Source: Streptomyces sp. V1I1
GTDB lineage: Bacteria; Actinomycetota; Actinomycetes; Streptomycetales; Streptomycetaceae
DNA: 64,000 bases
Direction: 5' to 3'
NCBI RefSeq assembly: GCF_030817355.1
Contig: NZ_JAUSZH010000001.1
Location: forward strand, 2,288,501 to 2,352,500
Shown here in pieces: positions 63,795-64,000 of this stretch. Position numbers and translations under genes: made by a program. The stretch's first letter is position 1. Each line of letters starts with the position of its first letter. The notes beneath the pieces were generated by a model. That model saw only the letters and a list, made by a program, of their open reading frames with translations, ran no database searches and was not told the origin of the DNA.

Positions 63795-63919
63795 GGGGCT
63801 GCCCCGGGAAGCGCCGCCGACGGTGTGACAGTCATCGGAGCGGGTCTTTGCTTCGCAGCGTGCGAGGGTCGTCGGCGGCGGCCTCGCCGCGTCGGATCGT
63901 TCGTGCAATGGCTGTGCAT
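63791..63919 (-). CDS. Possible coupled upstream ORF of the GGDEF-EAL gene
   Basis: A 42-codon frame from ATG 63919, with a purine-rich GAGGGGGG upstream, ending in TGA that overlaps the proposed GTG start of the GGDEF-EAL gene. The peptide is Arg-rich (DPTRRGRRRRPSH) with no known domain. It may be a translationally coupling leader or simply chance. Confidence 0.3.
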   Translation of the reverse strand: MHSHCTNDPTRRGRRRRPSHAAKQRPAPMTVTPSAALPGAAP

Positions 63920-64000
63920 CGCCCGTCGCCCCCCTCGAAGTCTGATCGGCAGTCAGGTCGCGCTACTGCACCGCCCCTTGCCTGGTGCAGCCCCCAGGTC

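Overview
The window is high-GC actinobacterial DNA, almost certainly a Streptomyces chromosome. The evidence is third-position GC bias throughout, a complete cvnABCD conservon, the acyl-CoA carboxylase beta/epsilon pair, Streptomyces-type DUF6114/DUF6230 proteins, Tat-exported glycan hydrolases, and branched-chain amino acid (BCAA) genes in an order that, from memory, matches the core of S. coelicolor around SCO5511-SCO5544. It is a conserved core segment interrupted by accessory insertions. No tRNA, rRNA, CRISPR array or secondary-metabolite cluster was recognised.

Layout. 1-4.6 kb: conservon (CvnA runs off the left edge). 4.8-6 kb: DUF6114/DUF6230 membrane pair. 6.2-8 kb: mobile DNA, a Tn3 transposase remnant followed by an intact IS30-family element with inverted ends. 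8-9.8 kb: accE and pccB. 10-18.4 kb: exported glycan and cell-wall enzymes (PL8 lyase, GH101, GH64, an M15-like small protein), with a LacI-type operator in the GH101/GH64 divergent promoter. 18.6-19.3 kb: YceI. 19.5-25.4 kb: an accessory island holding a degenerate protein-kinase domain, a COG1112/UPF1-type SF1 helicase and a PLD-like protein. This is the domain set of type I Mokosh anti-phage systems, but the kinase/helicase gene carries a one-base frameshift. A DUF5753 regulator remnant follows. 25.4-27 kb: DUF1876 and a TPM-like membrane protein. 27.4-31.5 kb: LacI regulator plus GH3 beta-glucosidase. 31.6-32.5 kb: scrap region with TnpB and ricin-lectin fragments. 32.5-34.2 kb: citramalate synthase. 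34.6-41.7 kb: nitrogen block (MHS transporter, TetR, agmatine deiminase, atypical urease-like UreC and fused UreAB, NCS1 permease). 41.8-44.2 kb: ilvE and leuB. 44.3-49.3 kb: purple acid phosphatase, a truncated LysR, an AAC(2')-I-like acetyltransferase, GH97. 49.3-50.5 kb: SRPBCC/ArsR pair and a small hypothetical protein. 50.5-54.7 kb: proline catabolism (pruA, putB) with a divergent PucR activator. 54.7-57 kb: TetR and serA. 57.2-61 kb: ilvC, ilvH, ilvB with a leader peptide and attenuator. 61-63.9 kb: PAS-GGDEF-EAL signalling protein.

How the genes work together. ilvB/H/C, ilvE, leuB, cimA and serA form a scattered BCAA/serine biosynthesis set. pccB/accE feed propionyl-CoA to methylmalonyl-CoA. 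putB/pruA degrade proline to glutamate. The glycan enzymes are adjacent but form at least two regulons, judged by different operators. Several intergenic regions (about 4.65, 6.55, 27.1-27.4 and 34.45-34.66 kb) carry the same mosaic GC-rich repeat family, which also supplies the C-terminus and stop codon of the MHS transporter.

The most interesting items are the frameshifted Mokosh-like locus, the urease-like proteins lacking key flap residues and having no accessory genes nearby, the degenerate EAL domain on an intact GGDEF protein, and the operator and attenuator structures.
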